NCBI GenBank assembly: GCA_045578425.1
Contig: JAZNKF010000036.1
Span: 1 to 64,000 of the forward strand
Direction: 5' to 3'
Length of the DNA stretch: 64,000 nt
DNA from: RGIG3009 sp045578425
GTDB lineage: Bacteria; Bacillota; Clostridia; Oscillospirales; Acutalibacteraceae
Shown here: in pieces, positions 1 to 7,411 of the stretch
How positions within the stretch are numbered: the first letter of the stretch is position 1
Layout of the letters: the number at the start of each line of letters is the position of its first letter
Translations under genes and position numbers: made by a program
The notes under the pieces: model-generated
The model's database searches: none
The model's input: the letters and a program-made list of their open reading frames with translations, nothing else
What the model was told of the DNA's origin: nothing

Positions 1-302
1 CCTGCTTGTATGGCTTCACGTTCCAACTTACTGTTATCAAAAGCAGACATTACCATAAATTGCGGTGTTTGCGGCAAATTCATGGCATTAATAGAACTCA
101 TAACCCCGATCGCATCCATTCTGGGTAAAAAGAAATCCATAATCACCACATCCGGTTTCTTGTGAACAATACTTTCCAGCAAGGCTTTACCGTCTTTTTC
201 GGTGGTTTCCACCTCTAATCCATGCGTACGCATACGCGAAGCACACGGTAATCCAAAACTTTCACTATTATCTGCTAACAATACTTTGATTTTCTTTTCC
301 AA
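1..302 (-). CDS. spo0A: Spo0A-type sporulation response regulator, N-terminal fragment
   Basis: Only the receiver domain's first ~100 residues are in the window; the gene continues past the left edge. Read leftward from a TTG codon at 302, the protein begins LEKKIKVLLADNSESFG, with an acidic pocket residue (D11), a phospho-acceptor Asp in DVVIMDFFLPRMD and the MSAF segment typical of CheY-like receivers. Spo0A is the master regulator of entry into sporulation, receiving phosphate from a phosphorelay and binding DNA through a C-terminal domain not seen here. The TTG start is chosen because GGGAGG lies 10 bases upstream; no in-frame ATG is as well placed. Assignment to Spo0A rather than another response regulator rests on the receiver sequence and the nearby spoIVB; the C-terminal domain would settle it. 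Confidence 0.8.
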   Translation of the reverse strand, partial: MEKKIKVLLADNSESFGLPCASRMRTHGLEVETTEKDGKALLESIVHKKPDVVIMDFFLPRMDAIGVMSSINAMNLPQTPQFMVMSAFDNSKLEREAIQA

Positions 303-342
303 ATCAAATGAACCTCCCTATTCTTTTTTCGCCGGCAACATT

Positions 343-371
343 AGATTACCATATATTGGAAATATTTTCAA
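343..371 (-). promoter_or_regulatory. Probable sigma-A promoter of spo0A
   Basis: On the minus strand TTGAAA (371-366) and TAATCT (348-343) are separated by 17 bases, about 40 bases upstream of the TTG start. The box spacing is ideal for a vegetative promoter. AGTCGAA at 381-387 lies just upstream of the -35 element. Confidence 0.6.
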
Positions 372-380
372 GTCGTTACC

Positions 381-467
381 AGTCGAAAAATATTTTTTGT
401 GAAAAAATATAAAAAAATCTTCAAAAATAGGCTTAAAAAAGGAAATTTCCATAAAATTCCAGTCGAA
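381..467. promoter_or_regulatory. Two putative 0A-box-like sites upstream of spo0A
   Basis: CCAGTCGAA occurs twice, with AGTCGAA at 381-387 and 461-467, in the same orientation 80 bases apart. The Spo0A box core is TGTCGAA, so each matches 6 of 7 bases. The proximal copy abuts the -35 region of the inferred spo0A promoter. Autoregulation by Spo0A~P is known in Bacillus; its occurrence here is inference. Confidence 0.4.
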
Positions 468-515
468 GGTTTGTAAAAGAAAAAGTATTTATGATTTCTT
501 TGTGATTTGTTGATG

Positions 516-556
516 AAAATCCCCCAAGACGTTTTGTGTCGTCTTGGGGGATTTTA
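516..556. terminator. Bidirectional rho-independent terminator
   Basis: Perfect 10-bp stem CCCCCAAGAC / GTCTTGGGGG (521-530 and 541-550) with a 10-base loop, flanked by an A-run on the left and ATTTTAT on the right. It lies just after the stop of the phosphodiesterase gene and insulates it from spo0A. Confidence 0.8.
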
Positions 557-562
557 TAAACG

Positions 563-1336
563 TTAAATTACCGGAGAACCTTCCCACTCAACGGAGGGTG
601 CCACATCCATAATTTTGGCAATGGTAGGAGTAATATCCAAAATACTGCCGCCGTTAAAGCGTTTGCCTTGTTCAAAATCTTTTCCAAAATAAAACATCGG
701 GATCGTGGTATCTTCGGGGAGGTCGGTACCGTGTGTGCGGTCGTGACCGCCGTGGTCTGCCGTAACAATAATGGTGTACTCTTCCCCGCACTCATCAATT
801 ACGCGGTGTATGTTGTCCACAGCCGTGCTGATTCTCTTTAAATAGCCTTCGCTCATCCAACCGTTATCATGACCACCTTTTTCATCCGTTTCCACCATAT
901 ACAAAAAGACAAAATCAGGTTTGTTTTTTTTGATGCGGGCAAGAGCACTGTCTGTAAGTGAAGTATCAGACGATTCTTCGGAATACGAGTTAATATATTC
1001 CGAAAACAAAAGCGAACCCGGTCTTGCCACATCACGCATCGGTTCCCAACCGTAATACATAGCACAAACAGCACCGGCGTTGCGCAATTGCTCGAACAAC
1101 CCGTTAATAGGCCGTGCCATCGGCAAATACAGGTTAGTAGTAATGCCGTGACGTTCGGGAGGAACGCTGTGGAACAACGACATATGACACGGCAGCGTAA
1201 CCGACGGTAACGCCGTTTTACCGTTAAGTGTATAATAGGCTTTTTTCATCATTTGATGAATATATTCATTCTCGCAAGAAAGAAAGCCATCGGGTCTCAT
1301 ACCGTCTACGGAAATCAAAATTACTTTGTTATCCAT
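563..1336 (-). CDS. Alkaline-phosphatase-superfamily phosphodiesterase / nucleotide pyrophosphatase
   Basis: A 257-residue protein of the type I phosphodiesterase / nucleotide pyrophosphatase group. The metal-site motifs are visible in order: ISVDGMRPD near the N-terminus, ALPSVTLPCHMS with the candidate Thr nucleophile, METDEKGGHDNG in the middle, and TADHGGHDRTHG toward the C-terminus. These residues bind two metal ions in the family, which hydrolyses phosphodiester or pyrophosphate bonds. There is no signal peptide, so it is probably cytoplasmic and acts on a small phosphorylated metabolite. The ATG at 1336 is preferred over an upstream in-frame TTG (1363) because AAGGAG sits between them. 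It lies next to the sugar-phosphate genes on the same inserted block; the substrate cannot be read from sequence. Confidence 0.75.
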   Translation of the reverse strand: MDNKVILISVDGMRPDGFLSCENEYIHQMMKKAYYTLNGKTALPSVTLPCHMSLFHSVPPERHGITTNLYLPMARPINGLFEQLRNAGAVCAMYYGWEPMRDVARPGSLLFSEYINSYSEESSDTSLTDSALARIKKNKPDFVFLYMVETDEKGGHDNGWMSEGYLKRISTAVDNIHRVIDECGEEYTIIVTADHGGHDRTHGTDLPEDTTIPMFYFGKDFEQGKRFNGGSILDITPTIAKIMDVAPSVEWEGSPVI

Positions 1337-1462
1337 GGCGTGTGATCGCTCCTTTTTTTTCAAAACGTTATATTTTCAAAAATAGAGTAGCATATTGTTC
1401 CTAAAAACACAAGGAAAAAAGCATCTCGAGAATGTCGAAATGCTTTTTAGACATATGTGCGG

Positions 1463-2392
1463 TTATTTTTTGTTTTGCAAAATTTTCTTTGCGGTATGTT
1501 CATCTGTGATGAGGGTATCGATTATTTTTGTACGCAAGGCACCGGAGATGGCCGCCACTTTATTATCGCCGCAAGCAATGGCAATTGAACGACGAGAATT
1601 TTTAATGTTATCGGCAGATGCACATAACGTGTTTTTATATAAGTCAATCAATTCCCCTTTTTCATCAAAGAAATGCGTCGCAATATCACCAATTGCTTGA
1701 AAATGTTTTTCACCGTATCCAAAAGTTTTGCCGAAAACATCAATAATTTCTGTGTTCCCTATTCCTACAATGGCAATATCCGCCGTGTTCCATAATTCCT
1801 GTATTTTCTTGTAGTACGAAAGAGTTTTTAACAACTCACAATCTTCACTGCTGTCGGTTAAATACGGAAACCACGCATATTTCACGTCGGCACCTATTTT
1901 ATCTGCCATGCTGCGTGCCAGTTCGTTGGAGGAAAAATATACGTTTTCATTATCAGTGGCACCAAAAAGCGGGAAAACAACGTTTCCGCTCGTGTTGCTT
2001 TCGGGCAGTGCGTTGATTAACTCTTGAATGGTTCTTCCCCACGAAAGAGCAATTTTTTGGTTGCCCTCTTTTAACATGGAAGCAATATATTCCGCTGCTG
2101 CTTTTACTGTCATGGATTTGCGTAACGATTCGTTTTTGGAACTTACGCCTACCACCATACAGTTATCAATGCCAAATTCTTGGCAAATACGTGACTGCAA
2201 ATCTTCACAATCCTTTTGGGGATTGTGAATTTTTATTTCCACAATATTTTCTTTTAGAGCATCGTTTAACAGTTTTGAAACCGTCTGCCGCGACAAATGC
2301 ATCAAATCGGCAATCTCTTGTTGCGTGTGTTTCTTTTCATAATACAATATTGCCACTTCGGACATTATCATTTTTTCGTCTTTACTATTCAC
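1463..2392 (-). CDS. SorC/DeoR-type sugar-responsive transcriptional regulator
   Basis: A 309-residue regulator. Residues ~10-50 form a helix-turn-helix (THTQQEIADLMHLSRQTVSKLL pattern, seen as QQEIADLMHLSRQTVSKLL) and the remainder is the SorC sugar-binding domain, with the family-typical ALSWGRTIQEL segment and the late segment AIACGDNKVAAISGAL. Family members bind phosphorylated sugars and control adjacent catabolic genes. The start is GTG at 2392, preceded by AGGTGAGAG. It is transcribed divergently from the aldolase/dehydrogenase pair, with an operator-like palindrome in the gap, so it most likely controls that operon and perhaps itself. Effector identity is not visible. Confidence 0.85.
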   Translation of the reverse strand: MNSKDEKMIMSEVAILYYEKKHTQQEIADLMHLSRQTVSKLLNDALKENIVEIKIHNPQKDCEDLQSRICQEFGIDNCMVVGVSSKNESLRKSMTVKAAAEYIASMLKEGNQKIALSWGRTIQELINALPESNTSGNVVFPLFGATDNENVYFSSNELARSMADKIGADVKYAWFPYLTDSSEDCELLKTLSYYKKIQELWNTADIAIVGIGNTEIIDVFGKTFGYGEKHFQAIGDIATHFFDEKGELIDLYKNTLCASADNIKNSRRSIAIACGDNKVAAISGALRTKIIDTLITDEHTAKKILQNKK

Positions 2393-2450
2393 TTACTCTC
2401 ACCTACTTTACCGTTATTTTATCATTACCGACCATAAAAGTCAATTCTTT

Positions 2451-2473
2451 AACATTTGTAATTGACAGATGTT
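2451..2473. promoter_or_regulatory. Operator-like palindrome for the SorC-type regulator
   Basis: AACATTTGT-AATTG-ACAGATGTT: 9-base arms with a single mismatch around a 5-base centre. It covers the -35 element of the divergent aldolase promoter, a position expected for a repressor site. Binding by the adjacent regulator is inference. Confidence 0.6.
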
Positions 2474-2490
2474 AATAAGGGTGATATAAT
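2462..2490 (+). promoter_or_regulatory. Sigma-A promoter of the aldolase operon
   Basis: Consensus TTGACA (2462-2467) and TATAAT (2485-2490) with exactly 17 bases between them. A start site near 2497 would leave a leader of about 23 bases before the aldolase ATG at 2520, which has AAAAAAGGAG upstream. Confidence 0.9.
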
Positions 2491-2519
2491 CATTTTATTA
2501 TAAAAAAGGAGTTGTTAAT

Positions 2520-3389
2520 ATGTTGGTTTCCATGAAAGAAATGCTGGAAGATGCCAAGAAAAATCATTATGCTATTCCGGCGTTTGATGTAAGCAATTAT
2601 GACATGATGCGTTCCATACTGGAAGCGTGTGAAGAAGAAAGGTCCCCTGCCCTGCTGATGGCTCTTGGCGTGGACCTGACAGGCAAAGGTCTTCCGCTTC
2701 TTTCATCCATGGTGAGCGGCGCATCGGAGCATTTTAATATTCCTGTTTGTTTCCATTTAGACCACGCAACGGATTTTGAATTAATCAAAGCCGCCATTAA
2801 CGTGGGTTTTAGTTCGGTTATGTATGATGGTTCGGTTCTCGATTTTGAAAATAATGCCAAAAACACCGCCGAAATTACAAAATACGCTCATGCACGCGGC
2901 ATCTCCGTGGAAGCGGAACTCGGTCACGTTGGCAATGCCAGTGTTGGCAGTATCAGTGAAACCGGAACCGATGATGACCCCGGCGAAAGTCTGACCGTAC
3001 CCGAAGAGGTTGCAAAGTTTGTGGAAATTACCGATGTAGATGCTCTCGCCGTTGCTATCGGTACCTCACATGGGGTTTATAAGAAAACGCCGGAATTAAG
3101 AATCGACAGACTCGACGAGATTGTTGCTGTTTGTGACAGACCCTTGGTGCTTCATGGCGGAAGCGGCACTCCCGATGATCAAATGCAAAACGCTATTCGA
3201 CATGGTATCACAAAAATTAACATCTATTCTGACGTTGTCGGCGCACTTAATAAAGGACTTAAAGACAAACTCAACAGCATTGAAAATCCTTCAACGTGGC
3301 CCTTTATTGTATTTGAAGATGCCAGAGCAATGATGAAAGAAGTTGTCAAAGACAAATTAAGAAAATTCGGCAGCGCCGGTCGGCTGTAA
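2520..3389 (+). CDS. Class II fructose/tagatose-bisphosphate-type aldolase
   Basis: A 289-residue TIM-barrel, zinc-dependent aldolase. Visible family features: HLDHATDFE (catalytic and metal residues, ~80-90), SVMYDGSVLDFENN, VEAELGHVGN with the Glu/His metal ligands (~130), SHGVYKKTPELRIDRL (~185), LHGGSGTPDD (phosphate-binding and zinc-ligand His, ~208) and NIYSDV near 230. It cleaves a ketose (bis)phosphate into two triose-type fragments. The first gene of a two-gene operon under a consensus promoter, it overlaps the next gene's upstream region (TAATG at the stop). Whether the substrate is fructose-, tagatose- or another ketose-phosphate is not decidable from sequence; pairing with a SorE-like dehydrogenase suggests an unusual ketose-phosphate. 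Confidence 0.88.
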   Translation: MLVSMKEMLEDAKKNHYAIPAFDVSNYDMMRSILEACEEERSPALLMALGVDLTGKGLPLLSSMVSGASEHFNIPVCFHLDHATDFELIKAAINVGFSSVMYDGSVLDFENNAKNTAEITKYAHARGISVEAELGHVGNASVGSISETGTDDDPGESLTVPEEVAKFVEITDVDALAVAIGTSHGVYKKTPELRIDRLDEIVAVCDRPLVLHGGSGTPDDQMQNAIRHGITKINIYSDVVGALNKGLKDKLNSIENPSTWPFIVFEDARAMMKEVVKDKLRKFGSAGRL

Positions 3390-3403
3390 TGGGAGGAAAA
3401 GCA

Positions 3404-4642
3404 ATGAAAACAAAAGCAGTACGCCTTTACGGCGAACGTGATTTACGGTTAGAAGAATTTGAACTTCCCCCTCTTAAAAACGGTGAGTTACTGGTTAAAG
3501 TTGTATCCGATAGCGTGTGTATGTCGACCTACAAAACTGCTATGCAAGGTGCAAAACATTTACGCGTACCGGATAACGTCGCCGAAAACCCCGTTATTAT
3601 CGGTCACGAATTTTGTGCCGAGGTGGTGGAAGTCACCGAAAAATGGAAAGACCGTTTTCAAGTTGGAGACAAAGTGGCTATGCCGCCGGTGTTATCGTAT
3701 TTGGGCGGTGTCGATACCGTTGGTTATTCCTTTGGCGAAATCGGCGGCGTTTCGACCTATTCTATTATCTATGACCACATTATCGAAAACGATTACCTCA
3801 TCAAAATAGAAAGCGATGCGTTCTTTAACGGTTCGTTGATTGAGCCGGCGTCTTGTGTTATTCGCGGATACAAAGCTTCGAATCATTTAGACGAAAAGCT
3901 CCTCCCCTTTACCAATATTCGCGAAGGCGGCAAAGTTGCCATCCTTGCCGGTTGCGGGCCGATGGGTTTGGTGGCAATTGATATTGCGTTACACGGCGAT
4001 GTAAAACCGTCTTTGGTGGTAGTTACCGACCTGAATCAAGAGCGTTTAGACCGTGCACAACAGTTGTTCAGCCCCGAAAAAGCGGCGAAAGATGGCATTA
4101 CTCTTTTGTTCGTTAATACATCGGATAAAGACGAACTACTGAATATTACCGATGGCAAAGGATATGACGATGTGTTCGTGTATGCACCGGTACCGGCAGT
4201 CGTGGAACTCGGAGATGCCATTCTCGGCTTTGACGGTTGCCTTAACTTCTTTGCAGGACCGATGGATAAAAAATTCAGCGCACCGTTTAATTTTTATAAT
4301 GTTCACTATGCGCAACACCACGTTGCCGGAACCAGCGGCAGCGTGCCGGAAGATATGCACGATATTGTGCGTCTTATCAGCGAAAACCGTATTGACCCCG
4401 CTGTCATGGTTACTCATATCGGCGGTATTGACGCGGCAATAGATACCACACTTCGTCTCCCCGAAATCGAGGGCGGCAAAAAACTGATTTACACACACAT
4501 TGAATTACCCTTGACTGCCCTCGCAGATTTTGAAACGCTCGGCAAAACCGATGAACGTTTTAAAATTTTACATGAGCTTGTCACCTCACACAATGGTCTG
4601 TGGTGCGCCGAAGCCGAACGTTATTTGTTGGAAAACTTCTAA
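3404..4642 (+). CDS. SorE-like zinc-type dehydrogenase (L-sorbose-1-phosphate reductase family)
   Basis: A 412-residue medium-chain dehydrogenase/reductase. A catalytic-zinc Cys (SVCMSTYK, ~40), GHEF with His-Glu (~68) and EPASCVIRG (~145) are present, followed by the Rossmann dinucleotide site AILAGCGPMGLVAIDI (~180). The four-Cys structural zinc loop of classical alcohol dehydrogenases is absent, as in the sorbose-1-phosphate reductase (SorE) group. Such enzymes interconvert a ketose phosphate and a hexitol phosphate with NAD(P)H. The ATG at 3404 is chosen over an in-frame ATG at 3389 because GGGAGG precedes it by 7 bases. With the aldolase and SorC regulator this resembles part of a sorbose/hexitol catabolic operon, but no transporter is present here. 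Confidence 0.8.
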   Translation: MKTKAVRLYGERDLRLEEFELPPLKNGELLVKVVSDSVCMSTYKTAMQGAKHLRVPDNVAENPVIIGHEFCAEVVEVTEKWKDRFQVGDKVAMPPVLSYLGGVDTVGYSFGEIGGVSTYSIIYDHIIENDYLIKIESDAFFNGSLIEPASCVIRGYKASNHLDEKLLPFTNIREGGKVAILAGCGPMGLVAIDIALHGDVKPSLVVVTDLNQERLDRAQQLFSPEKAAKDGITLLFVNTSDKDELLNITDGKGYDDVFVYAPVPAVVELGDAILGFDGCLNFFAGPMDKKFSAPFNFYNVHYAQHHVAGTSGSVPEDMHDIVRLISENRIDPAVMVTHIGGIDAAIDTTLRLPEIEGGKKLIYTHIELPLTALADFETLGKTDERFKILHELVTSHNGLWCAEAERYLLENF

Positions 4643-4648
4643 AAAGTA

Positions 4649-4685
4649 AGCAGCATCTCGATTGATTTCGAGATGCTGCTTTTTT
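4649..4685. terminator. Bidirectional terminator between sorE-like gene and spoIVB
   Basis: A 13-bp perfect stem (4649-4661 and 4668-4680) with a 6-base loop, followed by a T-run at 4680-4685. It serves the convergent genes on both sides. Confidence 0.85.
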
Positions 4686-5916
4686 ACGATGTTTTTTTTA
4701 GTTCTTGTTTCGATACAGTTTGCGCGACGTCCAGCATGTTTTCGGCAAAGATGGCATACCCTCTTGTCGGGTCGTTGACAAAAACGTGAGTTACTGCCCC
4801 AACAAGTTTACCGTTTTGAATAATAGGACTACCGCTCATGCCCTGCACAATACCGCCTGTCAATTTGAGCAAACGCTCATCCGTGATTTCAATCACCATG
4901 TTGCGAGTGCCGGACAAGTCACGGTAACGAATTTGCTTGATACGTGCTTTATACCAATCTGGTTTGGTCCCGTTGACGGTGGTGTAAATTTGAACCTCAC
5001 CAATTTGAACCTCTTGTTTGAGCAAGATTTCCACTTGTTTTCCCAGCATTTTTTTCGCGTTTACAGTGCCGTAAATCCCTTGATCGCAATTACAAAGCAG
5101 CGGTCCAAAGCTTCCTTTTTCAAATCCACCGCGTAATTCGCCGGGAATACCGACTTCGCTTTTTGTCACGCCGTAAATGCGAGCAGGTACAATTTGTCCC
5201 GAAGATATGGGAATAATTTTTCCCGTATCGACATCACAAACAGCATGTCCTAATCCCGCAAGAACATTGGTTTTCGGGTCATAGAACGTAACCGTTCCAA
5301 TGCCGGCGGAACTGTCGCGCACCCACAATCCTGCTTTGTAGCAGTTTTCTTTGGTTGATTTTACAGGTTGCAGTTCTACGGTAAAAGTAATTTTGTTTCG
5401 TTTAACACGTAGAGTTAGTTTTTTTCCGTCGCTTTTCTTTACCAAATCTGCCAAATCTTCATTGGTATACACACTTTGACCATTCACGCAAAGAATGCTG
5501 TCCCCAACTTTAATTCCCGCATTTTTGGCAGGATATACTGTTCCCGTTTTGGTAGGAACACCCGACAGCGATACCACCAAAACGCCGTCTGTATACAGTT
5601 TTATGCCAAAAGGAATACCACCCAAAACAACCGTGTGGGAATCCACTACCGATACGGCAACTTGTTTTATGGGAAAAAGCCCCAAAAAACTCAACGTTTG
5701 TTCATACGAGTCGCCGACGTGGCTATCGGATGAACCCAATACTGTTTTTTCATGTGCGTTACTGACGGCTTTTACCGTCTTGCCGATAGACAGTACTGTT
5801 CCTTGCTCCACGTAATAGTTATCGGGTAGTTTGATTTGCCAATATAACACAAAACCTAAAATTCCCGCGCAAATAATTGCCGAAATGCCACAAAGAATTT
5901 GTATTGTTTTTTTCAT
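4684..5916 (-). CDS. spoIVB: SpoIVB sporulation signalling serine peptidase
   Basis: A 410-residue S55 peptidase. An N-terminal membrane anchor (~8-26) precedes a PDZ domain (~110-190, with GIKVGDSILCVNGQ) and the peptidase domain. The catalytic His lies in GLGHAVCD (~224) and the Ser in GMSGSPII (~361-363); the C-terminal GYAIFAENML stretch is diagnostic. In sporulation SpoIVB is made in the forespore, secreted to the intermembrane space and cleaves SpoIVFA to release pro-sigma-K processing. ATG 5916 is favoured over the longer frame by GAGGAA just upstream. In most spore-formers it is directly followed by spo0A; here a 4-kb cassette separates them. Confidence 0.95.
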   Translation of the reverse strand: MKKTIQILCGISAIICAGILGFVLYWQIKLPDNYYVEQGTVLSIGKTVKAVSNAHEKTVLGSSDSHVGDSYEQTLSFLGLFPIKQVAVSVVDSHTVVLGGIPFGIKLYTDGVLVVSLSGVPTKTGTVYPAKNAGIKVGDSILCVNGQSVYTNEDLADLVKKSDGKKLTLRVKRNKITFTVELQPVKSTKENCYKAGLWVRDSSAGIGTVTFYDPKTNVLAGLGHAVCDVDTGKIIPISSGQIVPARIYGVTKSEVGIPGELRGGFEKGSFGPLLCNCDQGIYGTVNAKKMLGKQVEILLKQEVQIGEVQIYTTVNGTKPDWYKARIKQIRYRDLSGTRNMVIEITDERLLKLTGGIVQGMSGSPIIQNGKLVGAVTHVFVNDPTRGYAIFAENMLDVAQTVSKQELKKTS

Positions 5917-6058
5917 ACGAATTCCTCTTTTTGCGTTTGCCAATATTACTATTCCACGATTACGAGATGATTATCAATAGCAAAAAGAGCCGTTTTATAC
6001 GATATTTACCGATAATAAAAAATTTTTTGAAAATATAGTAGGAAAAATAAAAATTTTA

Positions 6059-6067
6059 TGTTATACT
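6059..6067 (+). promoter_or_regulatory. Extended -10 promoter before the unknown gene/pyrR pair
   Basis: TGTTATACT gives an extended -10 element (TG-n-TATACT, 6059-6067). A -35 match at the usual distance is poor. It is 25 bases before the ATG at 6092. Confidence 0.4.
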
Positions 6068-6091
6068 TATTTGGAATTGAGGTGTATACAG

Positions 6092-6526
6092 ATGAACGGA
6101 CCCAAAGGAACGGTAGAATTAACCATCCAACTGAATAAAAACACGTGTTATTTTTTACGCACGGGAAAATGTTCGCTAAATGTGGTGGATGATTTTGCGT
6201 TATCCGGTACAACGAAATTAGCTACAAACGATTTGTTATATTGCCCCAAACTTTACAAAACCATGCGCAGCAAAAAAGAAAAAATGCGCCCTGTTAGCAT
6301 TGCTTTGTGCGAATGCGGCCATGGCGAGGTACTTTCCGGTCACCAACGCGCATGCATTGCCAGCCAACGTAAGTTGCCGGTGGCTCTTCGCGCCACCGAA
6401 GAGGAGATACGTCCCACTTGTTCCGTTTGCGGCGGGCAAATGACCTTTGATACCGTCAACAACAGTGGCGCACGTATTGTTTCGGTGCAAGCTGTGGCCG
6501 TGCTCGACGAGCAAGAAAGTGAATAA
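6092..6526 (+). CDS. Unknown cysteine-motif protein upstream of pyrR
   Basis: A 144-residue protein I cannot assign. Its N-terminal half is beta-rich and unremarkable. The C-terminal half holds CECGHGEVLSGHQRACIA (~80-97) and then RPTCSVCGGQ (~125), two CxC/CxxC pairs that could bind zinc. The GHQRACIA segment resembles the ligand-binding turn of ParB/sulfiredoxin-fold proteins, but the rest of that fold is not evident, so this is only a hint. ATG 6092 is preferred to TTG 6071 because GAGGTG lies between them. The gene ends 4 bases before pyrR and is therefore probably co-transcribed with it. Confidence 0.65.
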   Translation: MNGPKGTVELTIQLNKNTCYFLRTGKCSLNVVDDFALSGTTKLATNDLLYCPKLYKTMRSKKEKMRPVSIALCECGHGEVLSGHQRACIASQRKLPVALRATEEEIRPTCSVCGGQMTFDTVNNSGARIVSVQAVAVLDEQESE

Positions 6527-6529
6527 GTT

Positions 6530-7072
6530 GTGCTGACTGAAAAATCTCGTATCATGGACGAAAATGCCGTTAAGCGAACGCTTATTCGCATGTCCCATGA
6601 AATTGTAGAAAAAAATGACGATTGCGACACCATTTGTTTAATCGGTATTCAACGTCGCGGCGTTCCGCTTGCACAGCGGATCGCAGAGAATATTCGTGCT
6701 TTTTCGGATGTTTGTGTGCAGGTGGGGTCATTGGACATTACGTTGTATCGGGATGATTTAAAAACCGTGCAAGTCGACCCCATTCTCAACGGTACCAAAA
6801 TTGATTTTTCTATCAAAGACAAAACGGTTGTTTTGGTAGACGATGTAATTTTTACAGGCCGCACCGTTCGCGCTGCCATGGATGCGTTGATGGAACACGA
6901 CCGTCCCAAACGCATACAACTGGCGGTATTAATTGACCGCGGGCATCGGGAATTACCCATCCGCGGGGATTTTGTGGGAAAAAACCTCCCTACCTCCCGC
7001 AAGGAAGTGGTCGGTGTGAGTGTTCCGGAAATTGACGGAACCATGGGCGTTTCCATTTATAATGAAATATAA
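6530..7072 (+). CDS. pyrR: PyrR bifunctional pyrimidine operon regulator / uracil phosphoribosyltransferase
   Basis: A 180-residue type I phosphoribosyltransferase. The PRPP-binding loop VVLVDDVIFTGRTVRAAMD (~98-116) is typical of PyrR, as are GIQRRGVPLAQRIAE near residue 38 and the VPEIDGTMGVSIYN C-terminus. PyrR binds UMP-dependent hairpins in pyr mRNA leaders to attenuate transcription and also makes UMP from uracil and PRPP. It starts at GTG 6530, only 4 bases after the preceding gene. No pyr biosynthetic gene or anti-antiterminator leader is seen here, so it acts in trans on loci elsewhere. Confidence 0.93.
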   Translation: MLTEKSRIMDENAVKRTLIRMSHEIVEKNDDCDTICLIGIQRRGVPLAQRIAENIRAFSDVCVQVGSLDITLYRDDLKTVQVDPILNGTKIDFSIKDKTVVLVDDVIFTGRTVRAAMDALMEHDRPKRIQLAVLIDRGHRELPIRGDFVGKNLPTSRKEVVGVSVPEIDGTMGVSIYNEI

Positions 7073-7076
7073 CGAT

Positions 7077-7111
7077 AAGCGGTGTCAAGGTAAAAGCCTT
7101 GACACCGCTTT
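7077..7111. terminator. Stem-loop terminator between pyrR and spoIIID
   Basis: A 14-bp stem AAGCGGTGTCAAGG / CCTTGACACCGCTT with a 6-base loop, immediately after the pyrR stop and touching the convergent spoIIID stop. The T-tract is short on both strands. Confidence 0.7.
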
Positions 7112-7361
7112 ACTCTTCATGCAAATATTTCTGGCGCGTAGCAATTCCGCCGCGAATGTGACGCTGTGCCTTGTTAATATCCAAAATGCGGCGCACTTCG
7201 ATATATAATTGAGGATTTACGTTTTGTAAACGGTCAGACACATCTTTATGTACGGTGGATTTTGAAATATGAAATTTTTTAGCGGCGGCACGTACCGTCG
7301 TTTTGTTTTCCAAAATATATTCACCAAGTTCGATTGCCCGTTCCTCAACGGCACCTTTCAT
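7110..7361 (-). CDS. spoIIID: SpoIIID mother-cell transcription factor
   Basis: An 83-residue DNA-binding protein, the standard size. It carries the SpoIIID signature: RAIELGEYILENKTTVRAAA, then the helix-turn-helix KFHISKSTVHKDVSDRL and the C-terminal basic segment RHIRGGIATRQKYLHEE. In the mother cell SpoIIID activates or represses many sigma-E-dependent genes and helps switch on sigma-K. The start ATG at 7361 has GGGGTG upstream, and that sequence is buried in one arm of a strong hairpin (7367-7395), suggesting post-transcriptional or operator control. It is monocistronic with its own terminator. Confidence 0.95.
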   Translation of the reverse strand: MKGAVEERAIELGEYILENKTTVRAAAKKFHISKSTVHKDVSDRLQNVNPQLYIEVRRILDINKAQRHIRGGIATRQKYLHEE

Positions 7362-7366
7362 AACAT

Positions 7367-7395
7367 CACCCCATATAGTATGACTATATGGGGTG
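7367..7395 (-). promoter_or_regulatory. Perfect inverted repeat covering the spoIIID ribosome-binding site
   Basis: Arms CACCCCATATAGT (7367-7379) and ACTATATGGGGTG (7383-7395) are perfectly complementary over 13 bp with a 3-base loop. In the spoIIID transcript the second arm contains GGGGTG, the only good Shine-Dalgarno, 5 bases before the ATG. No T-run follows on either strand, so it is not a usual terminator. It is either an RBS-masking RNA hairpin or a DNA operator. Confidence 0.65.
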
Positions 7396-7411
7396 AGTAG
7401 AAAAATTATGA

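Noticed and set aside
1..300. Plus-strand 66-codon frame beginning at 202
   Set aside because: Antisense to the spo0A receiver domain, no RBS, no recognisable motif.
7367..7395. Hairpin read as a rho-independent terminator of the YnbB-like gene
   Set aside because: No T-run follows on the minus strand (GATGTTATG instead); it contains the spoIIID RBS.
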